DNA of 64,000 bases from Anoxynatronum buryatiense (GTDB lineage Bacteria; Bacillota; Clostridia; Peptostreptococcales; Tindalliaceae): the NCBI RefSeq assembly GCF_900182905.1, contig NZ_FXUF01000003.1, forward strand, positions 310,001 to 374,000. The letters are read 5' to 3'. The first letter of the stretch is position 1. Every line of letters begins with the position of its first letter. This document shows, piece after piece, positions 15,844 to 25,364 of the stretch. A model generated the notes under the pieces. It did no database searches. It worked only from the letters and a program-made list of their open reading frames with translations, and had not been told where the DNA came from. The translations under genes were made by a program, and so were the position numbers.

Positions 15844-16635
15844 ATGAACACTGACGCTTCCAAAAAACTAATGATTTTTGCCCTCTACGCTGGTGAAATA
15901 CTACTCAAAAACGGCGCAGAAACCTATCGGGTTGAAGACACTATTTCACTGCTGTGTCGATCAGGACACTATGAATATACTGAAGTATTTGTGACACCCA
16001 CGGGTATTTTTGTTTCCATTGATCAGAAAGGTGATCATACAGGACATATGACCACTTTCATCAAGCGCATAAAGAATCGATCCATTAATCTGGAAAAGAT
16101 TTCGCTGGTAAATGATTTGTCGCGACGTTTTGTTGCTGGTCATGTTTGCCTGGAAGAAGCCATGCAGGAACTCAAAGTCATCGATCGATCGCCTGGGTAT
16201 CCTTTTTGGCAAAAGGCTGTTTTTGGCGGTATGGGAAGCGCTTTATTTGCTGCATTGTTTGGCGCCAACTTTCTTGAGTTTTTCTTTGCACTGTTAGCAA
16301 GTATTTTGGTCACTGTCACCGCTTCTAAAATGGATGAAGCCAGTTTCCCGCCTTTTGTTTGCCACATGGCAGGCGGTGCTGTGGCAGCACTATTGGCTGT
16401 CATTGCCTCTGGAGTTGTGCCTGGGGTTGAAATGGATAAAGTGATTGTCGGTGCTGTTATCGTATTGGTTCCGGGAGTAGCCGTTACCAATGCGATTCGG
16501 GATTCCATTGCCGGTGATTTGATTTCAGGCATGGCCAAAGGTGCTGAAGCCGTTATTATCGCCACTTCCATTGCCATTGGTGTTGGTGCCGTTCTTAAAA
16601 CCTGGTTATTGCTGACTGGAGGAAGTTTGTTATGA
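15844..16635 (+). CDS. ThrE-type threonine/serine exporter, N-terminal half (DUF1212 family)
   Basis: A 263-residue membrane protein. The cytoplasmic N-terminal region carries the family signature ILLKNGAETYRVEDT. About five hydrophobic segments follow from residue 120, with a conserved NAIRDSIAGD loop. In Corynebacterium ThrE both halves are fused; here the second half is the next gene, overlapping by 4 nt. The substrate in related systems is threonine or serine, but it is unproven here. The frame is open 19 codons upstream, but the ATG at 15844 has an AAGGAAAGG SD and starts just before the conserved part. Confidence 0.85.
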   Translation: MNTDASKKLMIFALYAGEILLKNGAETYRVEDTISLLCRSGHYEYTEVFVTPTGIFVSIDQKGDHTGHMTTFIKRIKNRSINLEKISLVNDLSRRFVAGHVCLEEAMQELKVIDRSPGYPFWQKAVFGGMGSALFAALFGANFLEFFFALLASILVTVTASKMDEASFPPFVCHMAGGAVAALLAVIASGVVPGVEMDKVIVGAVIVLVPGVAVTNAIRDSIAGDLISGMAKGAEAVIIATSIAIGVGAVLKTWLLLTGGSLL

Positions 16636-17129
16636 TGATACTGAAGGAGCTTTTAATCGTCAATTTTATCATTTGCGGATTTGCCTTTTTGTTTAATGCG
16701 CCATTATCTTCTCTACCCAAAGCAGGGTTTGGTGGAGCAATGGGGTGGCTGGCACACCTTGGAACAGTATCGTTGACAGGGTCTGTCATTATCGGAAGCT
16801 TTACCGGCACTCTGGTCATAGCATTGCTGGGGGAAATGTTCTCTATTAGGGATAAGAAGCCGATGACCGTCTTTATTGTTCCAGGCATCGTGCCTTTTGT
16901 ACCTGGTTTTGGCCTCTATAATACTATGCTTGCCATTTTGGAGCAGGATTATTCGATGGCAGCTTCATATGGTACTGATGCTTTCTTCGTGGGTCTAGCT
17001 ATTGCATTTGCATTAACGATTATGTTAAGTATCAATACTTATCGAAAAAGCAAAAAACAAAACCGCCAAATGAAAAAAGAAAGAGAATCCGACAAATGTG
17101 TTGAAACCACTTTGTCTGAATCCTCTTGA
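16632..17129 (+). CDS. ThrE-type exporter, C-terminal half (ThrE_2/DUF3815 family)
   Basis: A 165-residue integral membrane protein with about five hydrophobic segments. It contains the FVPGFGLYNTMLAI stretch that mirrors the conserved loop of the larger partner. ATG overlaps the partner's stop (ATGA), so the two are almost certainly made together and act as one transporter. The charged C-terminal tail is Lys/Arg-rich. It converges on the rseC-like gene with a 25-nt gap and no evident terminator. Confidence 0.85.
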   Translation: MMILKELLIVNFIICGFAFLFNAPLSSLPKAGFGGAMGWLAHLGTVSLTGSVIIGSFTGTLVIALLGEMFSIRDKKPMTVFIVPGIVPFVPGFGLYNTMLAILEQDYSMAASYGTDAFFVGLAIAFALTIMLSINTYRKSKKQNRQMKKERESDKCVETTLSESS

Positions 17130-17154
17130 TAAATATTACGCGTTATATATCGGT

Positions 17155-17589
17155 TTAGTCTGCTTCCTCAATCACATTGGTGATGACAGGGAGCATTTTT
17201 GATTTAAACTTTTGGTTTTTTTCACTTCTGTTTAAAAACACATATGACAAAGCTGTCATTGAGAAAGCAAAGATCGCCGTCAGTAAATCCGCATATTGCT
17301 GAACGCCCATTGCCTGCAGACCATAGTGCCCGATGACAACACCCGTCACTAAAAACAGCAACGGAACCACATACATTAAAAAAGCAGCCAGCAATACATG
17401 CTGATGTTCCATCTCAACTTCAACGATTTGACCTTTGGTCACATTTTGAGGATTCAGTGCTTCCAGTTCGATGGGCTTTTCAGATGATCCCATCTTGCAG
17501 GCATTGCATCCGGCACAACTGGTATGTCGTTGCATTCGGACTCGAGCTGTCTGATCGCCAGTTTCAATCACCAGTCCACATTGTTTCAT
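17155..17589 (-). CDS. RseC/MucC-family (SoxR-reducing) membrane protein
   Basis: A 144-residue protein with an N-terminal cysteine cluster (Cys4, then Cys25, Cys28 and Cys31 in SCAGCNACKMG), a beta-rich segment and two transmembrane helices at about residues 68-90 and 93-113. RseC-like proteins are found with Rnf complexes and SoxR reduction, and the cysteines probably bind an Fe-S cluster or are redox active. No Rnf genes are nearby. It lies directly downstream of the 6S RNA terminator. Confidence 0.85.
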   Translation of the reverse strand: MKQCGLVIETGDQTARVRMQRHTSCAGCNACKMGSSEKPIELEALNPQNVTKGQIVEVEMEHQHVLLAAFLMYVVPLLFLVTGVVIGHYGLQAMGVQQYADLLTAIFAFSMTALSYVFLNRSEKNQKFKSKMLPVITNVIEEAD

Positions 17590-17612
17590 CAGTTGATCCT
17601 CCCAAATTTCGG

Positions 17613-17815
17613 AAAAAACCCTTGAAAGGGTTTAATTTCAAAGCGACACCCGCCATGCCGTATGTCGATCGTTTTGGACCTGCTCTCGCAGGTGGGTGCC
17701 CTGCCAATGATTTTACAAGTCCCAAAGGGCTTTTGCTCCACCATCAGACGCCAGGCTCCCAATGTAATAGTGTTGGCTCAAAACTAAATCGAATACACGC
17801 ACACAGCAGGCTGTC
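17613..17815 (-). ncRNA. ssrS: 6S RNA (RNA polymerase regulator)
   Basis: The 248-nt gap between aspS and the rseC-like gene holds a structured RNA on the minus strand. A TATAAT -10 lies at 17827-17822 and transcription should start near 17815. The body contains the 6S central-bubble flank TTTTGAGCCAACA...TTGGGAGCC and the distal GGTGGAGCA. Closing-arm elements GCCTGC near the 5' end and GCAGG near the 3' end pair. It ends with an AACCC...GGGTT hairpin and T6 at about 17632-17613. Position next to aspS is the same as Bacillus bsrA. It would inhibit the housekeeping polymerase in stationary phase. Length about 200 nt is normal; exact ends are estimates. Confidence 0.85.
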
Positions 17816-17837
17816 TATGTCATTATATTACCATAAA

Positions 17838-19649
17838 TCAGTCGTTTTGACAATGTGGAGGATTTGAATCACTTTTTAGTGACAAAAGAGAAATTCCCAG
17901 CTCTTCCAGTTGCTTTAAGTCAGCTGGCGAAGGTGCATTGGTTAATGGACAACCAGCGTTTTGTGTTTTTGGGAATGCTATCACCTGCCGAATATTTTCT
18001 TCTCCTGCCATAATCATAACAAGACGGTCAAGTCCGAAAGCAATGCCACCATGGGGTGGGGTGCCAAATCGAAATGCATCTAAAAGAAAGCCAAATTTTT
18101 CGTTAATCTCGGTTTCATTCAAACCAAGGGTGCGAAACATTTTTTCTTGAAGAGAGGCATTGTGAATACGAATACTGCCACCACCAATTTCGTAACCATT
18201 AAGAACAATATCATAGGCTTTTGCACGTGCTTCTCCGGGAGCTGTGTCAAGTTTTGTAACATCAGCATCCACAGGTGAAGTGAAGGGATGATGCATGGCT
18301 ACATAGCGTTCTGCTTCATCATCATATTCGAGCAGTGGAAAATCAGTAATCCAAACAAACTGGTATTGATTTGGTTCAATGATTTTGAGCCTTTTTGCCA
18401 GCTCGCACCGCAGGAACCCTAATGAAGCTGCCACTATTGACGGTTCATCTGCGATGAAAAGAATTAAATCATTCTCTTCAGCTTCCGATTTTGCAAGAAT
18501 TTGCACCAGTGTTTCTTCACTGAAAAACTTTTTAATGGGCGATACAATATCTTCCGTCTGTACCTTCATCCAGGCAAGGCCCTTTGCCCCATACGTTTTG
18601 ACTAAGTCTTCAAGCGCGCTAATATCTTTACGTGTGAAGGCCTCAGCTCCACCTTTTACGGTGATGCATTTCACTTGACCGCCTTTATTCAGGGTTTCAT
18701 CAAAAACTTTGAATCCACAGCCTGTAACAACAGGTGCCAGATCAATTAATTCCATGCCAAACCGAAGATCTGGTTTGTCAGATCCGAAACGACTTATGGC
18801 GTCCTGGTAGGTTAGTCGCTTGAAGGTGAGTGGCAGGTCAATACTCATCACAGCCTTAAACAGGCTCTGCAGCAATCGGCTATTGATATCAATCACATCT
18901 TCGAGGGTGACAAAAGACATTTCGCAGTCGATTTGTGTAAATTCAGGCTGTCTGTCAGCTCTCAAATCTTCATCACGAAAACATTTGACAATCTGAAAAT
19001 AGCGATCCATTCCGGACACCATCAGTAATTGTTTGAAAAGCTGTGGTGACTGAGGCAACGCATAGAACTTTCCCGGATTCACCCTGCTGGGCACCAAATA
19101 ATCCCGGGCTCCCTCGGGAGTCGGTTTGGTGAGCACCGGTGTTTCGACTTCCACAAAACCTTCTTCTGTCAAAAATTGTCTGACATGATTCGCCACCTGT
19201 TGCCGCAACAAGAGGTTTCGTTGCATACCCGGTTTGCGTAAATCAAGGTAACGATACTTCAGGCGCAGGGCTTCTGAAACATCGTCATCATCACGAATAT
19301 AGATTGGGGGCGTTTCAGCGGCATTCAATATTAACATGGCATCTGCATGAACTTCTATTTTTCCAGTGGGCAGGTTCGGGTTTTCTGCCTGGCGTTTAAC
19401 AACTTTTCCTTGTACAGATATAACGTACTCTGTACCCAGCATTTCTGCTTTTTCAAATGCTTCGGTGGATAGTTCGCGATCAAAAATAATCTGAATAAGT
19501 CCAGATCTGTCTCTTAGGTCGACAAAAATTAAACTCCCCAGGTCACGTCGCTTTTGAACCCAGCCATTGAGTGCAACCCGCTCGTTTAGTTGCTTCTCAG
19601 ACAGCTCACCACATCGGTGAGTTCTTTTGAAAAAGCCTTGTTCTGACAT
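17838..19649 (-). CDS. aspS: Aspartyl-tRNA synthetase
   Basis: A 603-residue class IIb synthetase: OB-fold anticodon domain at the start, catalytic core with motif 2 (FRDEDLRADRQPEFTQID), the bacterial GAD insertion, and motif 3 (GIAFGLDRLVMIMAG) near the C-terminus. SD AAGGAGATG before the ATG. No T-box is present in the 100-nt gap upstream. hisS, which commonly lies between hemZ and aspS, is absent. Whether it is the discriminating or nondiscriminating type cannot be decided without a gatCAB survey. Confidence 0.97.
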   Translation of the reverse strand: MSEQGFFKRTHRCGELSEKQLNERVALNGWVQKRRDLGSLIFVDLRDRSGLIQIIFDRELSTEAFEKAEMLGTEYVISVQGKVVKRQAENPNLPTGKIEVHADAMLILNAAETPPIYIRDDDDVSEALRLKYRYLDLRKPGMQRNLLLRQQVANHVRQFLTEEGFVEVETPVLTKPTPEGARDYLVPSRVNPGKFYALPQSPQLFKQLLMVSGMDRYFQIVKCFRDEDLRADRQPEFTQIDCEMSFVTLEDVIDINSRLLQSLFKAVMSIDLPLTFKRLTYQDAISRFGSDKPDLRFGMELIDLAPVVTGCGFKVFDETLNKGGQVKCITVKGGAEAFTRKDISALEDLVKTYGAKGLAWMKVQTEDIVSPIKKFFSEETLVQILAKSEAEENDLILFIADEPSIVAASLGFLRCELAKRLKIIEPNQYQFVWITDFPLLEYDDEAERYVAMHHPFTSPVDADVTKLDTAPGEARAKAYDIVLNGYEIGGGSIRIHNASLQEKMFRTLGLNETEINEKFGFLLDAFRFGTPPHGGIAFGLDRLVMIMAGEENIRQVIAFPKTQNAGCPLTNAPSPADLKQLEELGISLLSLKSDSNPPHCQND

Positions 19650-19749
19650 CCAATCATCTCCTTCTTTCTTTAGACAGTATCACATTCGATCCCGTGATGA
19701 TGTTCGAGTACCTATTGAACTGCATTAGATGCAACGGACCACTGGGCCA

Positions 19750-21267
19750 CTATTTATCAAATAACTCCCAGGATTTGTCATTGAAGCCCACCTCGAGCAT
19801 TCGTTGTATATAGACGTGGATACTTTTGGGATTGGGAATTCTTCGAATTCGATCCTGAGCCGGAAAATACTGTTTCGAAACTGCGCCGGCCCCAATACCA
19901 AGAATGGTCTGCTTTTCTTCCATCATGAGAACATTATAAAGACATTCGGTACCAGGAAGCGAATAACCAATGTTTTCCAAATGGCCGGTGATTTCCTTTT
20001 GCCTGTATAGATAATAAGGCCTCATACGATTTGAATAGGCCATCGCTTCAATTTCATCCATCAATAAATCTGCTGTCCGGTCATCCAGTCGCTGGTTATT
20101 TCTGATCATAGCCAAGGATGAACTGCGTTTCAGTGCCAATGCATGTACCGTTAGATTTGGCGGCTGCAGCGCTGCAACCTGTTTCAGTGTATGCCTGACA
20201 TGCTGAATCCCTTCACCGGGCAGTCCAATGATGATGTCTAAGTTGATGAGTGAAAACCCTTCTGCCAATGCCATTTCCCATGCCTGATAGAACTCATGGA
20301 CGGTATGTTGACGATTAACATTAGTCAGTGTACTGTCATTGAATGTTTGTGGGTTAATGCTCAGTCGGTGAACCGGGTATTGGTGCAGTTCACGAAGTTT
20401 CTCAAGTGTCAGTGTATCCGGCCGACCGGCTTCAAAAGTAATTTCACGCACCTGATGTAAGGGGTATAGTCTCGCCAGCGTATCCATTAGTCGATGAATC
20501 TGTTTAGTTGAAAATACAGAAGGTGTTCCACCACCGATATAAATGGTGTCAAGTTGACGTTTTTGTTCTTTCAGCCACTGAATGGATTGCTTCAGCTCAA
20601 TGATGAGTGCTTCCAGGTATTGGTCCAGCAATGGATCATTCTGCCCTTTAACTGGCTGTGAAATAAACGAACAATAAGTGCACCGTGATGGACAAAGAGG
20701 AACTCCGATATACATGCTTACGCGGTCGGGTGTTGTCCCGTCTAATAAAGGACGTTGCACCGCTGCAACATCAGTTAACAGCGCAGCTTTCTTTTTGCTC
20801 ACAAAATAACATGCTTCCAGTGAATCTCGTATTAGTTGGTCATTTTCAAGTTGTTGGGTCAGTTGATGTGCCAGTTTCACCGGACGGACACCTGTGAGTA
20901 TGCCCCAGGGCAACTCTCGGGGTCGCCATTGTTGCAACACTTTAAAAAGGCATTGTTTAAAGTCTCGCTTGAACAGTTTTCGATCAAGTTCAACTGAGTC
21001 GTTTTTGAATCTTTCAACATCAATGAAGCAACTCTCGATAAATGTATGGCTTTCTGTTTTCAGGCAGCAGATAAGTCGACATCCTGCTCTCTCTGAATAG
21101 CAAAGAAGCCCCAGTGTTGGCACCGGGGTGGTTTCATCGATGGTCGGGTCCACTGAGATTACTGTCAATTCAGCGGGATAAAAAAGTCTCGCCAACTCTC
21201 TGGTTTCATAAATCAGAAAATCATCCTGTACAATTATTTGCAATGTTATCGGTAAATGTTGGTTCAT
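19750..21267 (-). CDS. hemZ: HemZ-type oxygen-independent coproporphyrinogen oxidase-like radical SAM protein
   Basis: A 505-residue radical SAM protein. The cluster motif is PLCPSRCTYCSF near residue 190, followed by YIGGGTPS. An N-terminal domain of about 170 residues distinguishes HemZ from HemN and HemW. Reported activity is decarboxylation of coproporphyrinogen III, though many clostridia with HemZ make no haem, so the role here is open. It lies 8 nt after the MBL hydrolase, as in many clostridia. Confidence 0.9.
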   Translation of the reverse strand: MNQHLPITLQIIVQDDFLIYETRELARLFYPAELTVISVDPTIDETTPVPTLGLLCYSERAGCRLICCLKTESHTFIESCFIDVERFKNDSVELDRKLFKRDFKQCLFKVLQQWRPRELPWGILTGVRPVKLAHQLTQQLENDQLIRDSLEACYFVSKKKAALLTDVAAVQRPLLDGTTPDRVSMYIGVPLCPSRCTYCSFISQPVKGQNDPLLDQYLEALIIELKQSIQWLKEQKRQLDTIYIGGGTPSVFSTKQIHRLMDTLARLYPLHQVREITFEAGRPDTLTLEKLRELHQYPVHRLSINPQTFNDSTLTNVNRQHTVHEFYQAWEMALAEGFSLINLDIIIGLPGEGIQHVRHTLKQVAALQPPNLTVHALALKRSSSLAMIRNNQRLDDRTADLLMDEIEAMAYSNRMRPYYLYRQKEITGHLENIGYSLPGTECLYNVLMMEEKQTILGIGAGAVSKQYFPAQDRIRRIPNPKSIHVYIQRMLEVGFNDKSWELFDK

Positions 21268-21275
21268 ATAAACAC

Positions 21276-21893
21276 CTACAGGTAGGGATTTTTCGTTCGT
21301 TCCTCTCCAATTGTGCTTTCAGGCCCGTGTCCAGGGTAAACGACAACATCGTCTTCAAGGACCATCAATCGATCTTTTATTGATCGTATCAATTGACGGT
21401 GATTGCCGCCTTCAAGATCTGTTCGGCCAATTGACATCATGAAGAGGGTATCTCCTGTAAACAACAGATTGTCTGCTTTGAGACAAATTCCGCCCTGTGT
21501 ATGACCTGGTGTCGAAATTACCAAAACAGACTGATCTCCCAGTAGAATTTCATCACCATCTTCCAGTGTACCGTCGGGGGTAATTTCAATACCTGTCCCC
21601 ATCATGGATGTAAAGTTTCGCTTACTGTCTGTCAGCATGGCGACATCTTCTTCATGAATAACCATCGATACGCCGGTACGATTCTGCAGTTCTGCCACTG
21701 CTCCAATATGATCACCATGACCATGTGTTAATACAATGAGTTTAAGCGTCCAACCTTGTTGTTCTAGAACTTGTATAACACCTCCGGCGTTTCCGCCGGG
21801 ATCAATCACCATTGCTTCTTTAGACTCTGTTTCACCCAAGATGTAGGTGTTGACCTGCAACGGACCTGTTACCAGTTTTTTAACTTTAAACAT
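21276..21893 (-). CDS. MBL-fold metallo-hydrolase (glyoxalase II-like)
   Basis: A 205-residue metallo-beta-lactamase-fold hydrolase. The metal motif is THGHGDHIG, with further ligands in STPGHTQGG, FTGDTLF and the final YPGHGPES. It probably acts on a thioester or similar small substrate. Its place between dtd and hemZ is conserved in Firmicutes, but the substrate is unknown. Confidence 0.9.
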   Translation of the reverse strand: MFKVKKLVTGPLQVNTYILGETESKEAMVIDPGGNAGGVIQVLEQQGWTLKLIVLTHGHGDHIGAVAELQNRTGVSMVIHEEDVAMLTDSKRNFTSMMGTGIEITPDGTLEDGDEILLGDQSVLVISTPGHTQGGICLKADNLLFTGDTLFMMSIGRTDLEGGNHRQLIRSIKDRLMVLEDDVVVYPGHGPESTIGEERTKNPYL

Positions 21894-21929
21894 GTTGGTC
21901 TCCTTCCATTATTGGCTGCGTGTTTGTCA

Positions 21930-22379
21930 CTAAAATTGCTTTTTACTGTCGACAAGCATGGTGACTGGTCCATCATTCACTGATTCAACTGCCATATGCG
22001 CCTGAAAAACACCCGTCTGGGTGTGAATCCCTTTGTCTCTGCACATTTCAACAAACTGACGGTACAGTGCATCTGCCTCGCCTGGTGGCTTCGCTTCGGA
22101 AAAACTGGGGCGTCTTCCTTTTCGACAGTCACCCAACAGGGTGAACTGAGAAATACATAAAATCTCACCAGCTTCATCCATTAGTGATCGGTTCATTTTT
22201 CCATCCTGGTCTTCAAATATGCGCAGATGAATGATTTTTTCCACCATGTAATTAACATCTTCCTGGGTGTCGTTTTTTTCAACTCCCACATATATCAAAA
22301 ATCCTTGTTGAATTTCTCCGGTTATCTGATTATCCACAGTCACTTTGGCGCTCCTGACTCGTTGTACGACTGCTCTCAC
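21930..22379 (-). CDS. dtd: D-aminoacyl-tRNA deacylase
   Basis: A 149-residue enzyme that hydrolyses D-aminoacyl-tRNAs (and Gly-tRNA-Ala). Signature motifs SQFTLLG and NDGPVTM are intact. The frame begins at GTG 22388, but that codon overlaps the SD sequence; GTG 22379, 8 nt past GGGAG, gives the classic start MRAVVQRV. It may matter more than usual here, since the ornithine pathway makes D-ornithine and D-alanine in the cytoplasm. Confidence 0.96.
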   Translation of the reverse strand: MRAVVQRVRSAKVTVDNQITGEIQQGFLIYVGVEKNDTQEDVNYMVEKIIHLRIFEDQDGKMNRSLMDEAGEILCISQFTLLGDCRKGRRPSFSEAKPPGEADALYRQFVEMCRDKGIHTQTGVFQAHMAVESVNDGPVTMLVDSKKQF

Positions 22380-22443
22380 TGTTGCCACTCCCTCTTTTGT
22401 CAGTATGGTTTAGGATGAATGCATATACGCCGACTGTCTATTC

Positions 22444-24618
22444 TTACGTTTTCACGCGATACACATCCAGAACACCTTCCATTCGTCTGCATTTTTGCAT
22501 AAGGTGCTCAAGAAAAGCAATATCTTTGGTTTCGATGACCAAATTGATAGAGGCGGAATGATCTTTACTGGTTCTGGCATTCAACGCATTGACAGTTACT
22601 TTCATATCTGTCAGCAATTGAGTGATTTCACGCAGCAGTCCTTTTCGGTCGGTGGCATTAATCTGAATTTCGGCCTGAAAATCAATTTGAGTATCGCCGT
22701 CCCACTCCACTTCAATCACCCGTTCATCTTTTTCCGGGCTTTCCGAAAGACTGGGGCAGTCACGCCGATGAACCGAAACACCTCGACCCCGGGTAATATA
22801 ACCCACGATGTCATCTCCGGGAACCGGGTTGCAACATTTTGAAAAACGCACCATGATATTATCGATTCCTTTTACGCTGACACCCTGACTTTTTTTCACC
22901 GGACGTTTTTTATCCGATTCTTTCTTGGGCAATGCCGGCATCCATTTTTCCAGTTCTTCCGACGGGATCTCACGTTTGATATACTCTCTGATTTTAGGGA
23001 GAATCTGAGCCAGTGTGATGCCGCCATAGCCTAATGTGGCATATAGGTCTTCCTCTGAGGCCAGACTCATTCTTTTAGCAACAGATGTCAGTGTTTTGGG
23101 GTTCATTGCCAATTGCATGGGTACATTCATCCGTTTGACATTTTGTTCCAGCATTTCTTTTCCTTTGGTAATATTCTCTTCCCGACGTTCTTTTTTGAAC
23201 CACTGTTTAATTTTTGTCTTAGCCTGTGAACTCTGTACAATCTTCAGCCAGTCACGACTGGGGCCATTGCTGTTGGATGAAGTCAGCACTTCTATGATAT
23301 TACCGTTTTTCAATTTGTAGTTTAATGGAACGATACGGCCGTCAACTTTGGCTCCCACGCACTTGTTGCCAATATCACTATGAATTTTATAGGCAAAATC
23401 GATGGGGGTAGCTCCGGCAGGCAAATCAATCACTTTGCCCTTAGGCGTAAAGACAAAAACCTCATTGGTAAACAGATCGATTTTCAGTGATTCCATAAAC
23501 TCTTTGGGGTCTTTTGTTTCTTTTTCCCACTCCATCATTTGGCTGAGCCAGCCAAGTTTCTCATCAATGTTACTGGATTCCCTGGTTGTTTGATTTTCTT
23601 TGTATTTCCAGTGAGCCGCTATGCCATATTCTGCAATTTGATTCATTTCCCAGGTTCGAATCTGAATTTCAAAAGGTTCGCCTTTTGGTCCAATCACAGT
23701 TGTATGAAGAGACTGATACATATTAGGCTTCGGCATGGCGATATAGTCTTTGAATCGACCGGGAATGGGTTTCCAGATGGTGTGAACCACACCCAAAACA
23801 CCATAACAGTCTTTAATGCTGTCAACAATCACCCGAATGGCCAGAAAATCAAATATTTCTTCAAAGGCACGGCCCTGATTTACCATTTTTTTGTAGATGC
23901 TATAGAAATGCTTGGGACGCCCATAAATTTCATTTTCTATGTCAAAATCGGAAAGTTTTTCTTTTAAATCTCGAATGACAAGATTGATGAAATCCTCACG
24001 ATCTTTTCTTTTTTTGGCAACTTTTTCCACCAACGCATAATACCCTTCAGGATCCATGTAAAGCAGGCTGAGATCTTCAAGTTCCCATTTAATGCGGGAA
24101 ATACCCAGGCGATGAGCAATTGGAGCAAAAATATCCAAGGTTTCATGGGCTTTTTCTTTTTTCTTTTCATCACTCTGAAACTTAAGGGTGCGCATATTAT
24201 GAAGCCGGTCTGCCAGTTTTATCAAAACAACACGAATGTCCTTTGCCATTGCAACAAACATTTTGCGCAGGTTTTCTGCTTGCTTTTCTTCTTGCGTTTC
24301 AAAACTCATTTTGGTAAGTTTGGTGACCCCTTCAACCAGCTCTGCTATTTCAACCCCAAACTCAGATTTGAGTTTCTCATAGCTATTGGGAGTGTCTTCC
24401 AGTACATCATGCATTAACCCGGCTGCAATGGTGCTGCTGTCCATTTGCATTTGGATGAGGATTTTGGCAACCTCCACCGGATGAGAAAAGTACCTGTCAC
24501 CCGATTTGCGGTATTGGCCTTCATGGGCACTTTCCGCATACTGAAAAGCTCTGATGATCAGTTCGACATCACACTGTGGATTATACTCTTCAATCATGGT
24601 AATGAGATTTTCCAGCAT
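22444..24618 (-). CDS. relA: Bifunctional (p)ppGpp synthetase/hydrolase (RelA/SpoT homologue)
   Basis: A 724-residue stringent-response enzyme. The N-terminal HD hydrolase has HPVEVAKIL and MHDVLEDT, so hydrolysis should be active. The synthetase domain has the RFKDYIA segment, then come TGS (VFTPKGKVIDLPAGATPIDFAY), a helical/CC region and a C-terminal ACT domain (ATDRKGLLREI). The order matches long Rel proteins. ATG with GGAGG 10 nt upstream. It sits between apt and dtd as in most clostridia. Confidence 0.97.
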   Translation of the reverse strand: MLENLITMIEEYNPQCDVELIIRAFQYAESAHEGQYRKSGDRYFSHPVEVAKILIQMQMDSSTIAAGLMHDVLEDTPNSYEKLKSEFGVEIAELVEGVTKLTKMSFETQEEKQAENLRKMFVAMAKDIRVVLIKLADRLHNMRTLKFQSDEKKKEKAHETLDIFAPIAHRLGISRIKWELEDLSLLYMDPEGYYALVEKVAKKRKDREDFINLVIRDLKEKLSDFDIENEIYGRPKHFYSIYKKMVNQGRAFEEIFDFLAIRVIVDSIKDCYGVLGVVHTIWKPIPGRFKDYIAMPKPNMYQSLHTTVIGPKGEPFEIQIRTWEMNQIAEYGIAAHWKYKENQTTRESSNIDEKLGWLSQMMEWEKETKDPKEFMESLKIDLFTNEVFVFTPKGKVIDLPAGATPIDFAYKIHSDIGNKCVGAKVDGRIVPLNYKLKNGNIIEVLTSSNSNGPSRDWLKIVQSSQAKTKIKQWFKKERREENITKGKEMLEQNVKRMNVPMQLAMNPKTLTSVAKRMSLASEEDLYATLGYGGITLAQILPKIREYIKREIPSEELEKWMPALPKKESDKKRPVKKSQGVSVKGIDNIMVRFSKCCNPVPGDDIVGYITRGRGVSVHRRDCPSLSESPEKDERVIEVEWDGDTQIDFQAEIQINATDRKGLLREITQLLTDMKVTVNALNARTSKDHSASINLVIETKDIAFLEHLMQKCRRMEGVLDVYRVKT

Positions 24619-24670
24619 CTCAGGATCACCTCCTCATAGCTTCATTTTCAAGTGAACACTGCACAAAGAT

Positions 24671-25189
24671 TTATTCGTCGTAAGTGATCAGTGATTGCAC
24701 CTCGTACCCTTGCAGTTTCTCTCTTCCATTGAGAAAATTTAGTTCCATAAGGAACTGGACCGAAACCACAATTCCACCCAATGATTCGATGAGCCTTGCC
24801 GTTGCCAATACAGTGCCGCCAGTGGCTAATAAGTCGTCCACAATGGCTACTTTTTGACCTGGTTTGATGGCATCATGGTGGATTTCAAGAACATCTGTCC
24901 CATATTCCAGTTCATATTCGTAACGTTCAACTTTAGCTGGTAATTTTCCGGGTTTTCTGACGGGCACAAAGCCCGCACCCACCTGACAGGCGACAGGTAC
25001 ACCAACAATAAACCCGCGGGATTCAGGGCCGGCAATAATTTCAATGCCTTTATCCTTCAAGTTTTCTGAAATGGCATCAATCGTTGCTTTTAGTGCCAAT
25101 GGGTCTTTCAGCAGGGTGGTAATGTCTTTAAAGTTAATACCTTCTTTGGGAAAATCCTGTATTTCACGAATGGTTGATTTAAGATCCAT
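24671..25189 (-). CDS. apt: Adenine phosphoribosyltransferase
   Basis: A 172-residue type I phosphoribosyltransferase that salvages adenine to AMP with PRPP. The PRPP loop [13 protein letters not shown] lies near residue 120, and [11 protein letters not shown] and the start region [13 protein letters not shown] are family-typical. ATG with AGGAGG upstream and a clear promoter 60 nt upstream, so transcription of the apt-relA-dtd-MBL-hemZ run may start here. recJ, often located just before apt, is not present. Confidence 0.97.
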   Translation of the reverse strand: MDLKSTIREIQDFPKEGINFKDITTLLKDPLALKATIDAISENLKDKGIEIIAGPESRGFIVGVPVACQVGAGFVPVRKPGKLPAKVERYEYELEYGTDVLEIHHDAIKPGQKVAIVDDLLATGGTVLATARLIESLGGIVVSVQFLMELNFLNGREKLQGYEVQSLITYDE

Positions 25190-25246
25190 GGTATACCCTC
25201 CTGATATTGTTCAAATTTTCAGATCTTGTCAGTGCCAATATGTTTC

Positions 25247-25275
25247 ATTATAACGGTTTGATGAAGATTGAGCAA
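25247..25275 (-). promoter_or_regulatory. Promoter of the apt-relA-dtd-hemZ run
   Basis: Minus strand: TTGCTC (25275-25270), 17-nt spacer, TATAAT (25252-25247). The leader to apt is about 50 nt. It lies between the secF terminator and apt. Confidence 0.65.
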
Positions 25276-25317
25276 TAACTCCCGCCATATATGCACGATT
25301 CCCAGTTGTTATAATTG

Positions 25318-25364
25318 AAAAAACCGACCACTGCCGCAGTAACGCGCATACGGTATGTGGTCGG
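25318..25364 (-). terminator. Terminator after secF
   Basis: Minus strand: CCGACCAC pairs with GTGGTCGG around a 25-nt internal part that can pair further (TACCG with CGGCA), then T6. It closes the secD-secF transcript 22 nt after the stop. Confidence 0.85.

Noticed and set aside
16140-16577. 145-residue minus-strand frame opposite the ThrE-like gene
   Set aside because: Composition is that of an antisense of a membrane protein (Ala/Thr/Pro-rich); no start signal or known family.
19650-19749. tRNA-like stretch (GGCCCAGTGGT, GTTCAA) before aspS
   Set aside because: No cloverleaf forms: there is no matching acceptor stem and the T-loop motif is broken. No T-box core either.
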